Source: Branchiostoma floridae
Taxonomy: Eukaryota > Chordata > Leptocardii > Amphioxiformes > Branchiostomatidae
Assembly (NCBI RefSeq): GCF_000003815.2
Contig: NC_049986.1
Location: 16,483,172 to 16,547,171 of the forward strand
DNA: 64,000 bases
Reading direction: 5' to 3'
A program made the position numbers and the translations under genes. A model generated the notes under the pieces. The model ran no database searches. It had not been told where the DNA came from and saw only the letters and a program-made list of their open reading frames with translations. Shown in pieces: positions 1 through 11,954 of the stretch; position 1 is the first letter of the stretch; each line of letters opens with the position of its first letter.

Positions 1-275
1 CAACAATAAATATAATGTTGAGTCAGACTCAGAGTACAAAATTTCTGTATAGCTAATTGTCAATTACATGTATAAAAGAGTCGAAAGAGAGTCGAAAACT
101 GATTTTGTCATTCTGCAGATTGCAGATGGGTACTTCAGATTGCTGATGGGGTTTACATCCTGATGTTGATTATTTTTCTGTCGTCCCAAAAAAGGTCCCA
201 AAGTGATTTTCTAGTGGTCCCGGCCTAAATTTTTGGTGCCCCGGGCCTACGGGACTATGTTAATTTCGAGCCCTG
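1..275. mobile_element. Right end of a CAGGGCTCGAAAT-type DNA transposon (left end not found)
   Basis: Bases 262-275 end in ATTTCGAGCCCTG, the inverted complement of the CAGGGCTCGAAAT termini seen at 16117 and 18420. The preceding 90 bases contain repeated GGTCCC/GGCCT motifs, the kind of internally repeated body these elements carry here. I see no matching left terminus, so the copy is truncated or its left end is too diverged. The right boundary is fairly secure; the left limit given is arbitrary. Confidence 0.45.
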
Positions 276-479
276 TATAGGTTCAGGTATCTTTCAAAAG
301 TTCCTGCACTTGACAGGTATTATCTGTAGTGATTCATTTCCTTTCATCATAATAAATGTTACTATGCTGAACAACATACATATCAGTATTGTCAACCTTG
401 CACATCCTTTGTTCATATTCATCAATTGTGTGAATAATGTTGTCTTTATTCTGTTGCTTCTCTACAGAAACAACAGGGA

Positions 480-1430
480 CTGGCTACTTCTGATAAGCAA
501 CACATGAGAAAGTACAAGCTTGAGGCTACAAAGGAATTTTCAGCAGCAACTTTGTCTTTGTGAAGAACAAAACACAACAAGAGATACAACTAAATACCTG
601 GCTTTGACTTCCATACACGAGTATAACTGGAACTAAGACATTGACAGGATATGAGGACAGTAGACTACAGAAAGGGTGGATTAAAGTTTCAGAAAAGTGC
701 TAGAAAAAAAACAGGACTGGCCACTTTGCTTCTGATCGTTCAAATAATCAGAAGGTGGGGATTTACAAAACATAAGACTGCACTGTACTCACTGATAAGA
801 GACGTTGTGTAAAAAGGAGGATACAAAATTCCACAACTTTCTATGGGACATATCTGCAGCTGGGAGGACTATAAGATAAACTGTACAAAACCTGCCTATT
901 TGAAGAGAGGTGAAACAGCCGTGGAGACACGATGTTTGATTCACATACATGGAACTTCGCACACCTTTGCAACAACACATGTTCTTCCAGAGCTTGCCAT
1001 TCTGAGAGAGTTGGGAAGTAAAACAAAATTGCTGGATGTGTGGAAACTTTGATCCAAGCAGCTCGAAATCAGCAAGACAGTCTGTCAAAACAACTTTGCT
1101 TTGCTAAATGGAGGCAACTTCTTCAACTACAAAAAATTCAGCACCATGGACAGGTTAAAGCAGACACAGATATGGACACTGTTATAGACCATTAAGAAGA
1201 GGGCCACTGAAGTCAAGGATACCAAGTGCCCTTTACAGACTTCAACACTAGAAACAAAGAGATGGCACCAGGCAGCTAAGACGGGACTGCCACCCTTGAT
1301 CTGAAAGAAACCCGTTCCTTTGTATGGAAGTCATTCAGTGAAGTCGGCACTTGAAAGATGAGTGCCATGGGGACGAAGATGAGGTATTCCTTTGCAGAGG
1401 CCATGAGGAGGCTGCTGTTCATTGCAGGTA
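480..1430 (+). pseudogene. Possible coding relic, unidentified
   Basis: Several short, protein-like stretches lie in different plus frames with stops between them: near 474-561 (after a plausible acceptor, ttgcttctctacag), near 1050-1185, and 1270-1428, which ends at a plausible donor (GCAG|GTAAAT) and has one in-frame stop. No domain is recognised. It could be a decayed gene copy or transposon relic, or chance open frames. It does not look like the missing first exon of the downstream Kv4 gene. Confidence 0.15.
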
Positions 1431-1906
1431 AATAGCAATTAAAACAAGAGTAATTGATAGAGCAATTTGTCAGTTGTAGCGTAAATGTGACATGCAGTGG
1501 TCCTATGATTCCACTCAATTTTATTATGAGATTGAAGTTCAGTCTGAAATTTGAAGACCTTTTGAGTAGTCATTGCAAGCTGCTGATCCAATATTTCAGG
1601 ATAGGCACAAAACTTCAGAAGTCAGAACTGGGTAAAATCTATTGAAAAGCAGCATATCTAAGAGAACCAAGCTCAGTGATGTTTTGGACCAACTCCAACC
1701 TACCCCTCTGAAGTCTGCCCCATGGACCAAGGGAACTGTAAACTCAGCAAAGAACCACTCTAATGATGGCCCTGTGGAACAAAAATGTGGGCCCAACTTG
1801 CACTTTGTGCTCTGTATCATCAATAATGATGCAGGAGTTTTTCTAGAAAAATACTGCATTGGGATGTGAGGGAGTGGAGTTTTCCATGGTGTGTGGGTTA
1901 AAATGG

Positions 1907-1990
1907 GGTGTTCTAAAGGCTTCTTGAGAAGGAAATTTACTGTCAGACAGGTCTCAGTTGATGACTGTGGCCAGATGTGACCTATTGTAT
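1907..1990. repeat. Dispersed repeat, copy A
   Basis: The stretch around ATGGGGTGTTCTAAAGGC ... GATGACTGTGGCCAGATGTGACCTA is about 80% similar by eye to bases 10363-10445 in the same orientation. Function and element type are unknown. It lies about 430 bp before the Kv4 exon, in what should be an intron of that gene. Confidence 0.45.
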
Positions 1991-2423
1991 AGCATCTCTA
2001 GATATCTAGTCAATGCTTGAGACACTCTCCTTCCTTGGGTTAGGGGATGGCTGGTTAGAGCATAGGGATGGCACCGCTCTTCCTCTAAAGTAAAGCCATC
2101 ATTGATGTAATATGTTTTAACTTGGGGACTGATCACACCTGTCTGATTTAAGCTATCATCAATTCAAGTATGTACAGCTAGACAAGACAGTCACTGTAAA
2201 TAGTTTGATCACATGGCACTGGAGTTTTCTGACCTGCCTACATTTTGGTCTACTACCTAACTCAAGGCTAACTGATTGAACCTAGCAAATGGAGTACCTA
2301 CAGTTGTTTTAGCCCCAAATAAGGCAGCAAACAGACCACCAAAAGAGTGGCAAGTAAGAACAATTCTGATATCCCAGGCATGTCCTTTGTTGAACCTGTC
2401 ACCATTCTTTACTTGTTTTCCAG

Positions 2424-3671
2424 ATCCCTCGGTGGTCCACTCTGTGAACTGCCACAAGAGTCAAAACGACAAAAGGGTTGTGATCAACGTAAGTGGTATC
2501 AAGTTTGAAACTTGGCGGACAAACCTGAGCCAGCATCCAACAACGCTATTGGGCAGCTGTGAGATAGACTACTTCTTTGATGAGAGAAACAACGAGTACT
2601 TTTTTGACAGAGACCCTCATCTGTTCAGGTACATCCTAAACTACTACAGTACAGGAGAACTTCACTTCCCCAAATACGAGTGTCACGTTGCCTTCGAGAA
2701 TGAGCTGAAGTTCTACAGGATTGTACCCGACATGATTCAAGACTGCTGCTTCGAGGATTACCAGGACTACAAGGATGCTGAAAAGGAAACGCTTTATCCC
2801 GAGAGACATAGCCCCAGCACTAAAGAAAAGGATCCAGAAACTGAGGATACAAAGAGAACTTTTAGAGAGAATTTGTGGCAGATGTTTGAAGATCCGGAGA
2901 AATCCGGAATGCCCCAAGTGGCTCCAGCTTTCAACTACATCATTGGATTTTTTGTAATGATATCCATCCTGGCCAACATCATTGAAACAGTGCCTGTACA
3001 AGAAACTGATGGAGCCAAAATTTCTTCAACACCAATGGGTGATAAGTATAACCTGATATTCTCCTGTTTGGACACGGCGTGTGTGGCTATATTCACAGTG
3101 GAATATGTGCTAAGGGTATATGCTGCACCCAAGAGGGCACAGTTTGTCTCCAGTGGAATGAGCATCATAGACCTGATAGCTATTCTGCCTTTCTACATCG
3201 GACTGTGCCTCACCGACACCGGAAATGTCAACGCCATCTTCGTGACGCTGAGAGTCTTTCGCGTTTTCCGTGTCTTGAAGTTTTCCAGAGACTCAACAGG
3301 ACTGCGCCTCTTGGGCTATACGATACGGAACTGCATGAAGGAGCTGGGGTTCCTCGTCTTCTCTATGCTAATCGCTGTGGTGATATTCTCCACATTCATG
3401 TTCTACATCGAGAAGGGCGTAGAAAACACAAAGTACACAAGTATACCAGCCACGTTCTGGTACACTATCGTTACCATGACTACACTAGGTTACGGAGACA
3501 TGGTCCCTAAGACATGGCTGGGAAAGACTCTGACTGGTATATGTTCCCTTAGTGGTGTTCTACTGATCACCTTGCCGGTGACGGTCATAGTCACAAACTT
3601 TAACCACGTCATACAGAAGGCTGAGAGAGAGAAGAAGCTAGAAACTATGGACAAGCACATTTTCAACACAG
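2424..3671 (+). CDS. Shal/Kv4-type voltage-gated K+ channel, large internal exon (T1 to S6)
   Basis: One 1248-bp exon of a plasma-membrane voltage-gated potassium channel. A T1 (BTB) domain begins with a VVINVSG motif at about 2476. It carries the non-Shaker Zn site: His 2663, Cys 2681, Cys-Cys 2744-2749. S1-S3 follow. S4 (3242-3290) has Arg/Lys every third residue (LRVFRVFRVLKFSR). The filter TLGYGD is at 3482-3499 and S6 at about 3541-3600. TETVPV, CLDTAC and VTMTTLGYGDMVPKT-type blocks match Kv4 rather than Kv1-3. Upstream is a good acceptor (acttgttttccag|at) and downstream a perfect donor (acacag|gtaagt), both phase 1. No in-frame ATG precedes the T1 core, so start and N-terminus must lie on an upstream exon that I cannot find. 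Without splicing the frame would stop at 3718. The S6 motif is PVT (Thr codon 3581-3583), not the family PVP. C-terminal exons were not found. Family call is firm; paralog identity is not. Confidence 0.93.
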
Positions 3672-6187
3672 GTAAGTTGTACAATGCACCGCTGTTACCA
3701 ACTGCACCTCATGTCTGACCAAAGACAGTCTGCGGGAAGAGGAAGGTGGCAAGACACAAGTTTTCTGCATTGCACAGTTTCACCTGGCTGGTCAACCACC
3801 TGGTACAGCCAACAGCTTCCAGTCATGAGCCACTGTGACAGCAAAACACTTCTGTCCAATTTTACATATTTGAGACCCTCTGCTAACCATTTGTATGTCC
3901 CCATGAACATCCAAAATTAATGATGATCGCCTCTATAAACAAGGTAAAATCATTGATATTGTGAAAGGACAAATTAAAACAGTGGGAATTTTGATGCAGA
4001 AAAACTGAAAGCAATGTGGAGTTACAGCATTGTGGAAATTAAGTTGTATATTGAGTGAATGTTTTCTGGCCAACCAAGCAATTCATCTGGAGCAACAGTT
4101 ACTGCTCCCTTGAGGCTAGTCCTATATCTTGTAAGGTTTGAAAAGGTTTCATTGACAGAACTTTGGAGGACAAACTGAATTCAAAGTCAATCTGGCATGA
4201 TATTTATCAAAACTAAAGGAAGTGAAATCCCATTACCCATTCTTATTTAAGTAATGTCAATCTGAAGTGCTGGGGTGCTCTTCCAATGGAAGTATATACA
4301 CGTGTAATGTGTGTGATACTCGTTTTCTTTTTTAAAGGCGTCAAAGATGTTGGGCAGTGAAACTATGTCGAAGCAAAATAAAAAACAGTTGAATTTTGAC
4401 ATTGACAATGAGATAAAAACCTTCATTTCTTGATATACATGTATGAGCTTCTTATTGGTAAATACTGTATAAATCACTGTACCAATGTAGCCTTGTTGGC
4501 AATGTTTCAAACACAACCATTGACACTTGAAGTATGACTCAATGTCAGGCTATCAGTGTGCTCAATGAAAACCATTCCTAATGAAACTTCATAAAAATAC
4601 ATGTACATTGGGAAGCCCCGTGGAGATACTAACATACTATCTGTAATTATCATAGAGTGGCAATACTTGAATATGGACCTGAAAATCAAAGATTAAGTAG
4701 ATAATTACCAAAAAAGGCACTGGTGTGTGAAATTGGCAATTTAGCCGACAGAGCCAGAAACTGTATGAGTATACATGTGAGTATGTCAGGAGATTTGACG
4801 AGTATTAAGTATTGAATGTATCAGTATTTCTGTTCAATGATTAAATGGCCTGGCTCCCCTTGGAGAAATAAACTTTCTTGTCTATTTAAGCTAGGTTTAA
4901 TCTATCATACATGTAGTTGGATGAGATTGTACATCTTTGATTAAAGCAATTTTGAGGGAAAGGCAGAAAATCTTTCTTGAAATTGGCAAAGTCTCCAGTC
5001 AATCCAGCCATGCTAAAGTACTTATGTTTTGAAAATTCAACCTTTTCTGATTACATTCAGACAAAACAGTATTACTCACTGTACATTTGTACATAGATGT
5101 TTGCACATAGTATACACCCTTCTGATATCATTGAACATCAAATGCTACAAATCATACATTCTGTTCTTGATACATGCTGGCATGCAATCAAGATAATATC
5201 TGCTTGTGATGTCATAGTAAACATGGTAACTGGTTTGGGTACTGCAATATAACCCCATTTGTTTGAGAAGCAGAAAGCAATCATTCTGAAAACTTGCAAT
5301 TGTTTGATTGTACTTAATGATGACTACACACTTTTTGCTTCTCAAAAGGGCACTTTGGGTGAGTAGCATTACCAGGTTCCGAGTCTGCTGCCAAGCTTAG
5401 TATGACGTCATGGGTGAAAATTACCTGGTGGAGTTAAGACCTGGAAGTGTGTATTAAAAGGATGTACACTTTGTACAAACATCTATGTTCATTGAAGATA
5501 CAATGTATCTATGATGGTTGCTTTTAATTGGGAACTGTTGTAGTAACGTTTAATATCATTGGTGACACAAGCAATTAAACTAAGCCAATCATTTGTAACT
5601 TGTGATTTCCTCCTAATGTTATTTTGTTCTTCCTGATCTATGTATTTTGAAAAGGGTTTGATGCAGATCAAAAGCTGCAAACAAGATAAAGTGTACAGGA
5701 AAATTGCAGCAACATCTTTGTGCTTTTTATATCTATACAGTAACATTCTAAATTTGATGCCAAACAATAGCTGTCATATGCAAATAATCAAAAAAGCATT
5801 TAGACACTTCAAAGAGTAAAAAGATCAAAGTACAGTATCTCGTCAATTATCAAAAAGTGTAAATATTACAATCAAATCATGGAGAAGTGAAGTCTGACTG
5901 TACATATTATGTAGAATACATACAAAATGTACAATTGGACATGTACGTGTGTAGTGACTGTGTTCTATGAACATAGGAGGATTAAGTTCTGCAATGCCTT
6001 GCAATAGTTGTATTTACTAGTTTTTAATACTTTAGGAAAATACAAACAGTATCTAAGGTTTTTATAAAGGATGACGTCCTGTGACAAGGGAACAACTGCA
6101 TTCTGAAGGATTTGCAGATTAGATTTAAGACCATCACTCAAGGGCAAGAATGAAGTTGAAAACATGTGCATCAAAGTGATATGTGTC
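3672..6187. other. Non-coding, presumed intron/intergenic
   Basis: AT-rich sequence, no convincing exon on either strand. I looked for the Kv4 cytoplasmic C-terminus (plus) and the MED27 C-terminal exons (minus) and saw neither. Short ATACATGTA/TACATGTA palindromes recur, as elsewhere in the window. Confidence 0.5.
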
Positions 6188-6191
6188 TTTA

Positions 6192-6560
6192 AGGCCACAC
6201 CAATTTTATTTGTTACTTCTTGGATTTTTCTCCGAAAAAAACTGGGTCGGTCGGACGGTCGAAAAAAAAAAAAAACTTTTTAAAAAGTCCGAGGTAGGAG
6301 AGATCGGACAGGTAACCTAAACTTTCAACATTTAGGGGTCCCTATAGCAAAGTCCAAAGTTTGAAGGAAAATGATAAATGTACCATGCAAAATAGGCATG
6401 TACTGCTCCTGGAATTTGAGGCCCATAGTTAATTTGAGAAAGGAGAAGAAGTGAAATTTTGTCAACACGAGGTGTGGCCATAAATTTGAATTTTTTTTTT
6501 CAAATCGGAAAAAATAGGGTCGGGAAATCCGAGAAATAACAAATAAGATTGGTGTGGCCT
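6192..6560. mobile_element. MITE with GGCCACACCAAT inverted termini and TTTA target duplication
   Basis: Left end AGGCCACACCAATTTTATTT and right end, read inverted, AGGCCACACCAATCTTATTT form inverted repeats of about 25 bp that continue to TGTTA on both sides. The element is flanked by TTTA at 6188-6191 and 6561-6564. The 369-bp interior has no coding capacity but includes a poly-A run near 6262-6276. The same termini occur at 23421 and about 25087. Superfamily not determined; a 4-bp duplication is consistent with several DNA-transposon groups. Confidence 0.75.
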
Positions 6561-6564
6561 TTTA

Positions 6565-8733
6565 TCATATACATGTGCATGTAGTAAAACATGCTCCATA
6601 CATGTACCTTTGGAACATACATCTGTACCTTACCACCCAAGGCCCTTGATGATCACATTGAATGCTACCAAAGCTTTGCTTACATACATGTATACAAATT
6701 ACAGTAGCAGATATGTATGTCTGCTTACGTTTGGTGGTCTCAGTTTTTTCAATGATTACATTTATGTGGTGCTTGGGCTAATGTTATTGAAGGAGCAAAC
6801 TGTACTAAATTGGGTTTATATTTTAAATAAAAAAGACAGAATTAAAGTTTTTACAGTGACAATGGGAACTAGTGAATATTGCCACACACGCAGTGCCCAA
6901 ACCTTAAGTAAAACGCTCATTTAAAAGCTGCAGTGTCTCTGCATCTTCTGAGCTAACAGAAATTAAGGCAATCTATTTGGTCATCAGCACCAATAATAAC
7001 TTATTTCCCCTTTTTCTGAAAATCATTTTTGCATTGAATGTTCCTAAAAGATGTAAAATCATAAACTGTCAGTTTTGTTATTGTACACACAAGCACACAT
7101 TGTATAAGAATGTTCTATGCATGTTTGTGTAAAAATGTGCATGTCTCCAAGGAGATTTTCTATGATGCCTTTTCAAATACACGTCAGATATATGTGAGTA
7201 CAAATAAGGCTTATACAGTTGTGTAACCAGTAGCTACATGTACATGTAGTATGTCTTATGTGTGCCTTAGAAATAAAGACAGAACATATTGATATTGTGT
7301 CCTGTGTCCTGATTTTCTCAATGGGTCATGTTGTCTTTTTTCCCTCAGAAGATAGATCATTGTAAGAAGTAAAGCCCTTCAAAGAAATCCTGATATATAG
7401 TAAACAGCTGCACAGAATGTTGAGTGGGATAGACATAAGTTCAACAACGCCCCCTAGCAGGTGTCTGAATAAGTTCAACTTTGAAGTCAATGATAATGCA
7501 GAGCATGGGAGCAACAAATAGACTGCAGGTATAATGTACACCACACATACATATGAATATGTACATGCTAATTCATGAAACTGCTAAGAATATGACAAAT
7601 TCAAAGCATAAGCCATAAGTAAACATTATGTGTTCATGGAAAAAACTAAGATCTACAGAAACACATGCTTCACCAATATAGGTCAACAAAAGGGAAAAAG
7701 GTAAGACATGGGAATAGACATACGGTGTACAATACAGCTGATAGCATCATTTGTAATGACAATGCTGATGGATTCTTGTGTCAGTGTGGACAGATGAGTA
7801 GGCAGTCATTTGCCAAGGTGGCTCCTCATGTGGGAATGACAATGCTAAGCATACATTTAAAAAAAAATCCAATAGAAACCCCACACTTTCTGTAGCTAGA
7901 GACACTATACAGATGTACATTGTATCAACAACAATCAATCATGATATTGTCCCCTGACATGCGGTTAATGTTGTGCCCTTGTGAGAGGCACTTTGTGCAC
8001 AACTTTTCTGTGAAAGGTGAAAATAGCTTCTGTTAGGTGCATCCTTTGGATAGATCGCTAAATGAAGGTTTAATGTTGATTCGCGTGAGATCGCGTGACG
8101 CAGCGACAGTGTGTTTGGCTCGAGACCGAGAGGGACCGAGAATCCTGCACGCAGGAATCCTTGCAAGCCAACCCACCCACCCATTACATTTCCAACAGAG
8201 AAAAATGCTCCTGGTGCCTTTACATGCTTTTTGTGGCACATCAGGTCAGAAGAAACTTTTCCACTGATTAAAATCATTGATTTTAGCCAGTTTATTTAGA
8301 AAACAACAAATTTTGTTTGCCTTTCAAACAAATGATGCATTTTGACAAGTCAATCCTCTTTATTGTAAGCTTTCAAAGAAGCAATCACACATAAATTATT
8401 CTAATCCTCAAAGAGACTTCTATCAGGATAAAATGGTATTGTGTGTTTCAATCTGGAGATACAGTGCCAGAAACGCCCCACGCACACACAAAAGGCAAGC
8501 TGCAGTGTCAAGTTCAAACGCCAGGAGGCTCAAAATCAAACCTAAGCATTAAGCAACCACCACCAACCCTTGTAGGAAAAATCATTGCAATCCCAAGATT
8601 GGTTCTGGAGATATAGCGCCGTATACGCCCCTTCCACACACTCCCAAGCTGTTCATTTTTGAACTCCCAAGCTACTGAAAACTATACCAGCATTTCATGC
8701 AGGTAACAAAACTGTAAATGAAGCACCACATAC
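6565..8733. other. Non-coding; presumed MED27 intron 4 (or 3' region)
   Basis: No exon recognised on either strand. The 8033-8230 stretch includes a GGATAGATCGCTAAATG segment resembling part of the SINE-like repeat at 13250-13560 and may be a fragment of it. The rest is AT-rich with scattered short palindromes. Confidence 0.4.
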
Positions 8734-8827
8734 CTGTAATACTGCAGACTGCCCGAATGGTCTGGTCATGGTGATGTTCATGTTGGGAAAGTGTCGTTGT
8801 AGGTTGGCAACCACAGCATCCACGTAC
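8734..8827 (-). CDS. MED27: MED27 exon 4 (Mediator subunit 27)
   Basis: A 94-bp exon between an acceptor (atctccag|g) and a donor (ttacag|gtatgt) on the minus strand. Its first base completes the Gln codon split from exon 3. The next 31 codons start YVDAVVANLQRHFPNM and end RPFGQSAVLQ. This aligns with the stretch of animal MED27 where a conserved Gln-Tyr-Val-Asp is followed by an amphipathic helix and an Arg-Pro-x-Gly motif. It ends in phase 0. The following family segment (roughly 120 residues, including the C-terminal zinc-binding Cys motif) was not found between here and base 1. It lies beyond the window, is too split to see, or is missing. Confidence 0.88.
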
Positions 8828-8907
8828 CTGGAGATCACATTGTGTGTACATTTGGACTACATTTCACAAACATTACACATTCATGGGGGTTAACGCAAGT
8901 ACGTAGG

Positions 8908-9197
8908 GTTCAAGCCAGCATCCGTCCTTCCATCCTTTGACCGAATTTTGATGCTGGGGATGGACAAAAATGTCCTCTGTGACAGACCAAAATCGGCATT
9001 TACAATTGATTGAACCAAGCTGGGTCTACCAGCAAACTTTGCCACACAAAATAGAAGAAATTGCATTTCAGAGGGTCTAGATTTAAAAAAATTTTTCCTG
9101 GGGGAGCATGTCACAGACAACCTACGATCGTCGGACCTTTGACAGGATTTCCAATCAAAATCCAGAGGACGGAAAAAATTTTAGGTTGGCTAGAACA
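8908..9197. mobile_element. DNA-transposon-like repeat with (T)AGGGTTC(A/T)AGCCAGC end
   Basis: The left end AGGGTTCAAGCCAGCATC and the inverted right end AGTGTTCTAGCCAACC look like imperfect terminal repeats. The first about 110 bp (TCCATCCTTTGA ... GTCCTCTGTGAC ... AAAATCGGC) is repeated at 12899-13010. Boundaries and duplication not firmly fixed. Confidence 0.5.
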
Positions 9198-9852
9198 CTC
9201 GTCAGTAGACATACATACCCCCAACATGTAAGAAGGTAAATGGATGTAGCCTAAGGAACTAAAAAACACTGAGTCTCTCCTGATTACTCACACCACGAGA
9301 TTCAGTAAAGGCCAAGTGCAGTCACTATATGGTACTTAATGACACAAAACACTACTGACAAATTGTTTTTATGTGTCACAAATTAATGATGTTTTGTTGT
9401 ATATGTACATGTACATGTACATACCATATTTTAAAATTAAATGTCTTTTGAATCAATGCCAATGATTTTACAACTAGTACGACTTACAGTTTTGTAATAT
9501 ACAATGTATGTAATGATGGACGCAATTCAGTCTAGTGTTGCCAAGTCTTAAGAATAAACCATTTTGATTGATTGACATACCTGAAAATCATAGCATATGT
9601 GCAATATAAATGATGCAAACTTCACAAAACACACATACACAATCATATACATTCTTGGGGGCAAGCTTAATGTACACATACCTGAAGATCATAGTTTGTC
9701 TGCAATAACAATGATACAAACTTTACCAAAAATGCAGAGAGTCATAGGGGCTAAGTAAGCTTTAGAACAAACATTAAGTTAGAATAATTAGTTTGCTTCC
9801 TTTCACACCAAAATCACATCAATTCTGCTATGATGACAATCAGTAACAAGTA

Positions 9853-10202
9853 CAGGGTTGGACGGGTTTTCTAAAATTAACTTGTCCTATCGGGCAAGTA
9901 CAAAAAGAATTTGCTTGCCCGAACGAACTTTTCACTTGCCCGAAATTCAAATGACATTCCACCAAAGGAATTCTTGCATGTTATTAGCTCTATTTTTCTG
10001 TGTTGACCGATGATTGCTTTTTGCCATGACTGTAAAAAGTAGGAAGTACATCAAAATCTCACTCAATGGAACAAAATCTAACTTGCCTGATCGGGCAGAA
10101 ATCCTGGTGTCAGTCCATTTGCCCTATCGGGCAAGTGGGGTAGGACATGCACTTACCCAATCGGCATTTACACAATAAGGCTAGTGGACTTGTCCCACCC
10201 TC
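9853..10202. mobile_element. CAGGG...CCCT-type non-autonomous DNA transposon, CGGGCAAG body
   Basis: It starts CAGGGTTGGACGGGTTTTCT and ends GGACTTGTCCCACCCTC, flanked by AAGTA at 9848-9852 and 10203-10207. The body is built from repeated CTTGCCCGA/CGGGCAAG words, often as local palindromes. The 5-bp duplication and CAGGG start agree with the elements at 16117 and 18420. The final G of the expected CCCTG is C here. I infer a hAT-like origin with moderate confidence. Confidence 0.68.
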
Positions 10203-10362
10203 AAGTAGCAGGGATTTTACAGAGCAAAATCAAATGGGGGTGCAGGGGAAGCAGATGGATGGAGGGGGAATAGCGTGGATTTTCCCTTTCCCCAGTCTGC
10301 TGTTTTAGAGAATCCAATTGCAAAGAGGTTAAATCTAACCTGATTGGATAATCTTAAGTTAC

Positions 10363-10445
10363 AATGGGGAATTCTAAAGCTTTTGAGGGGCGAAATTATT
10401 GGAAGACAGGTCACAGTTGAAGATTGTGGTCACATGTGACCTAGT
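10363..10445. repeat. Dispersed repeat, copy B
   Basis: Partner of the repeat at 1907-1990: AATGGGGAATTCTAAAGC ... GAAGATTGTGGTCACATGTGACCTA. Same orientation, no coding potential, inside MED27 intron 3. Confidence 0.45.
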
Positions 10446-11379
10446 AGTTTCCATGGTCAATGTGAATCTTATGCAATTCCAACAGGAACACAACAGGATT
10501 CTAAAGTTTCTCATCATGAAATGGTTTTAACTGTTATTTACTCTGTGGTCATATTCTTTGTAGGTCATTGCATGACTTTGCTTTCACAGAATTTTTAAGC
10601 ATGATGTGACAGAACTACATGTAACTGCTGATAAGGATCAAAGAGAGAACTTTCGATAGCCAGACAGCTGAAGTTTGCACGACATATGCACAACTATCCT
10701 ATGAATGATCTAAGTTTGCGAATGTATGTGAATGGACCCTTACTTTCCATTTGCGCACAATGAAAAAATATAGGCAAAACCTAACTTTCTTATGTCAAAG
10801 CAAGTTAAATAGGACGGATCTCATATCCTGGAAACTGATGGATTGTGTTGCGTGTGTCAAACTTTTGTCTGGCCCACAGGGTGGTGTTGCTGATCACTGC
10901 TTATCCAACCATCCTTTACTTTATCAAATCCACACCATCACTTATGTACAATGTACTACATTCAACACACTTAGAGTACTTAAAGTGATGCGTCCTGCAC
11001 TGACAGTTTAAAAGCTTTGACTTTTTGTGTAGATGCTGTCTCACCTGATAGCATCACAAAGTGGCTTTTCCACACATTACAGAGACAGCATGAGACACTA
11101 TCATTGTGCCTTGATGTATGTATTGTAGCATCGCAACTTATACAACAGTTGATCACTTTTACCATCATGACAAGGATAGCATTACAATGTATGATGGTGA
11201 ACTGAGATCCAAGAACTGGAACTCAGGCAACAGGCTTTATGAACTAGATGTAGGTTAAGGAGTTCATTGAACTGATAGAAGCTAGAATGAATACATGTAT
11301 TATTTTATACAAGTCATACATTTTTACGTTTTAACACCTACACATATAGGTATCTTTGTAGTCTTCATGGTTGTAGTTT

Positions 11380-11725
11380 AGGGCTCAAAATACCACCTGC
11401 ATATGCAGGTTAGTGCAGTTAAAATTTGAGCTGTGCAGGTATTTCTGGTGTCGACCTACACCTAACCTGCACTGGTCCATGTACTGGGTTTTATACATAA
11501 ATATCCTATGATGATGGTGTGTATGGATTGCGTTAGGATGCCTATGGACTAGTTGCATTGATTAAGTATTAAAACAAAAAAAGCAATGCATGGTTCCTGA
11601 ATATTTCTAGTAAGATTCATAATTCTTAAGTTCAGAGAAGTGCAAGTACAGTTTGTCTGGTGCAGGTAATTTTCAATGTTACCTGCACAAGTGCAGGTAT
11701 GCAGAAAAAAAGTATTCGAGCCCTG
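11380..11725. mobile_element. CAGGGCTCGAAAT-type DNA transposon, TGCAGGT body
   Basis: It begins (T)AGGGCTCAAAATA and ends TATTCGAGCCCTG. The interior repeats TGCAGGT/ACCTGCA words. A TGTAG duplication may flank it (11372-11376 and 11726-11730), but two or three extra T lie between the left copy and the terminus. Clearly the same family as 18420-19074, which carries a tandemly expanded interior. Inside MED27 intron 3. Confidence 0.7.
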
Positions 11726-11792
11726 TGTAGTATTATCCAGTATTTGCTAGTATTGTTAAGAATTATTGATAATAAGAAGTGTTGAGACTTAC

Positions 11793-11920
11793 TGTCCAGG
11801 GAGGGAGTGGCTGGTAGACTGAGGCTTGCGCCGTTTGGTGGACAGTCCAGTCATCATGGAGGAGCGCTTCAGTGAGTTCTGGTTCAACAACTGTGCTGTA
11901 TAACCTGCATGTTCATGCAC
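11793..11920 (-). CDS. MED27: MED27 exon 3
   Basis: A 128-bp exon with acceptor cctgcag|gtg and donor ggaca|gtaagt. It translates as VHEHAGYTAQLLNQNSLKRS and continues with a basic STKRRKPQ segment and a Ser/Pro-rich end. MED27 proteins have the same LLNQxSLKRS helix followed by a KRRPK-like basic patch before the QYVD block, so the match is specific. Entry phase is 0 and exit phase 2, fitting exon 2 before it and exon 4 after it. The intron to exon 4 is about 3.0 kb and holds the elements at 8908, 9853 and 11380. Confidence 0.92.
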
Positions 11921-11954
11921 CTGCAGGAATGCATATGATGTGGTTTTGTAAAAT

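Noticed and set aside
2276-2423. Open frame continuing 49 codons upstream of the Kv4 exon
   Set aside because: It has no ATG (it opens at TTG), shows no Kv similarity, and ends at a good pyrimidine-tract acceptor; it is intron.
2636-3510. Other open frames of 60-143 codons overlapping the Kv4 exon
   Set aside because: Shadows of the real frame; none has family resemblance.
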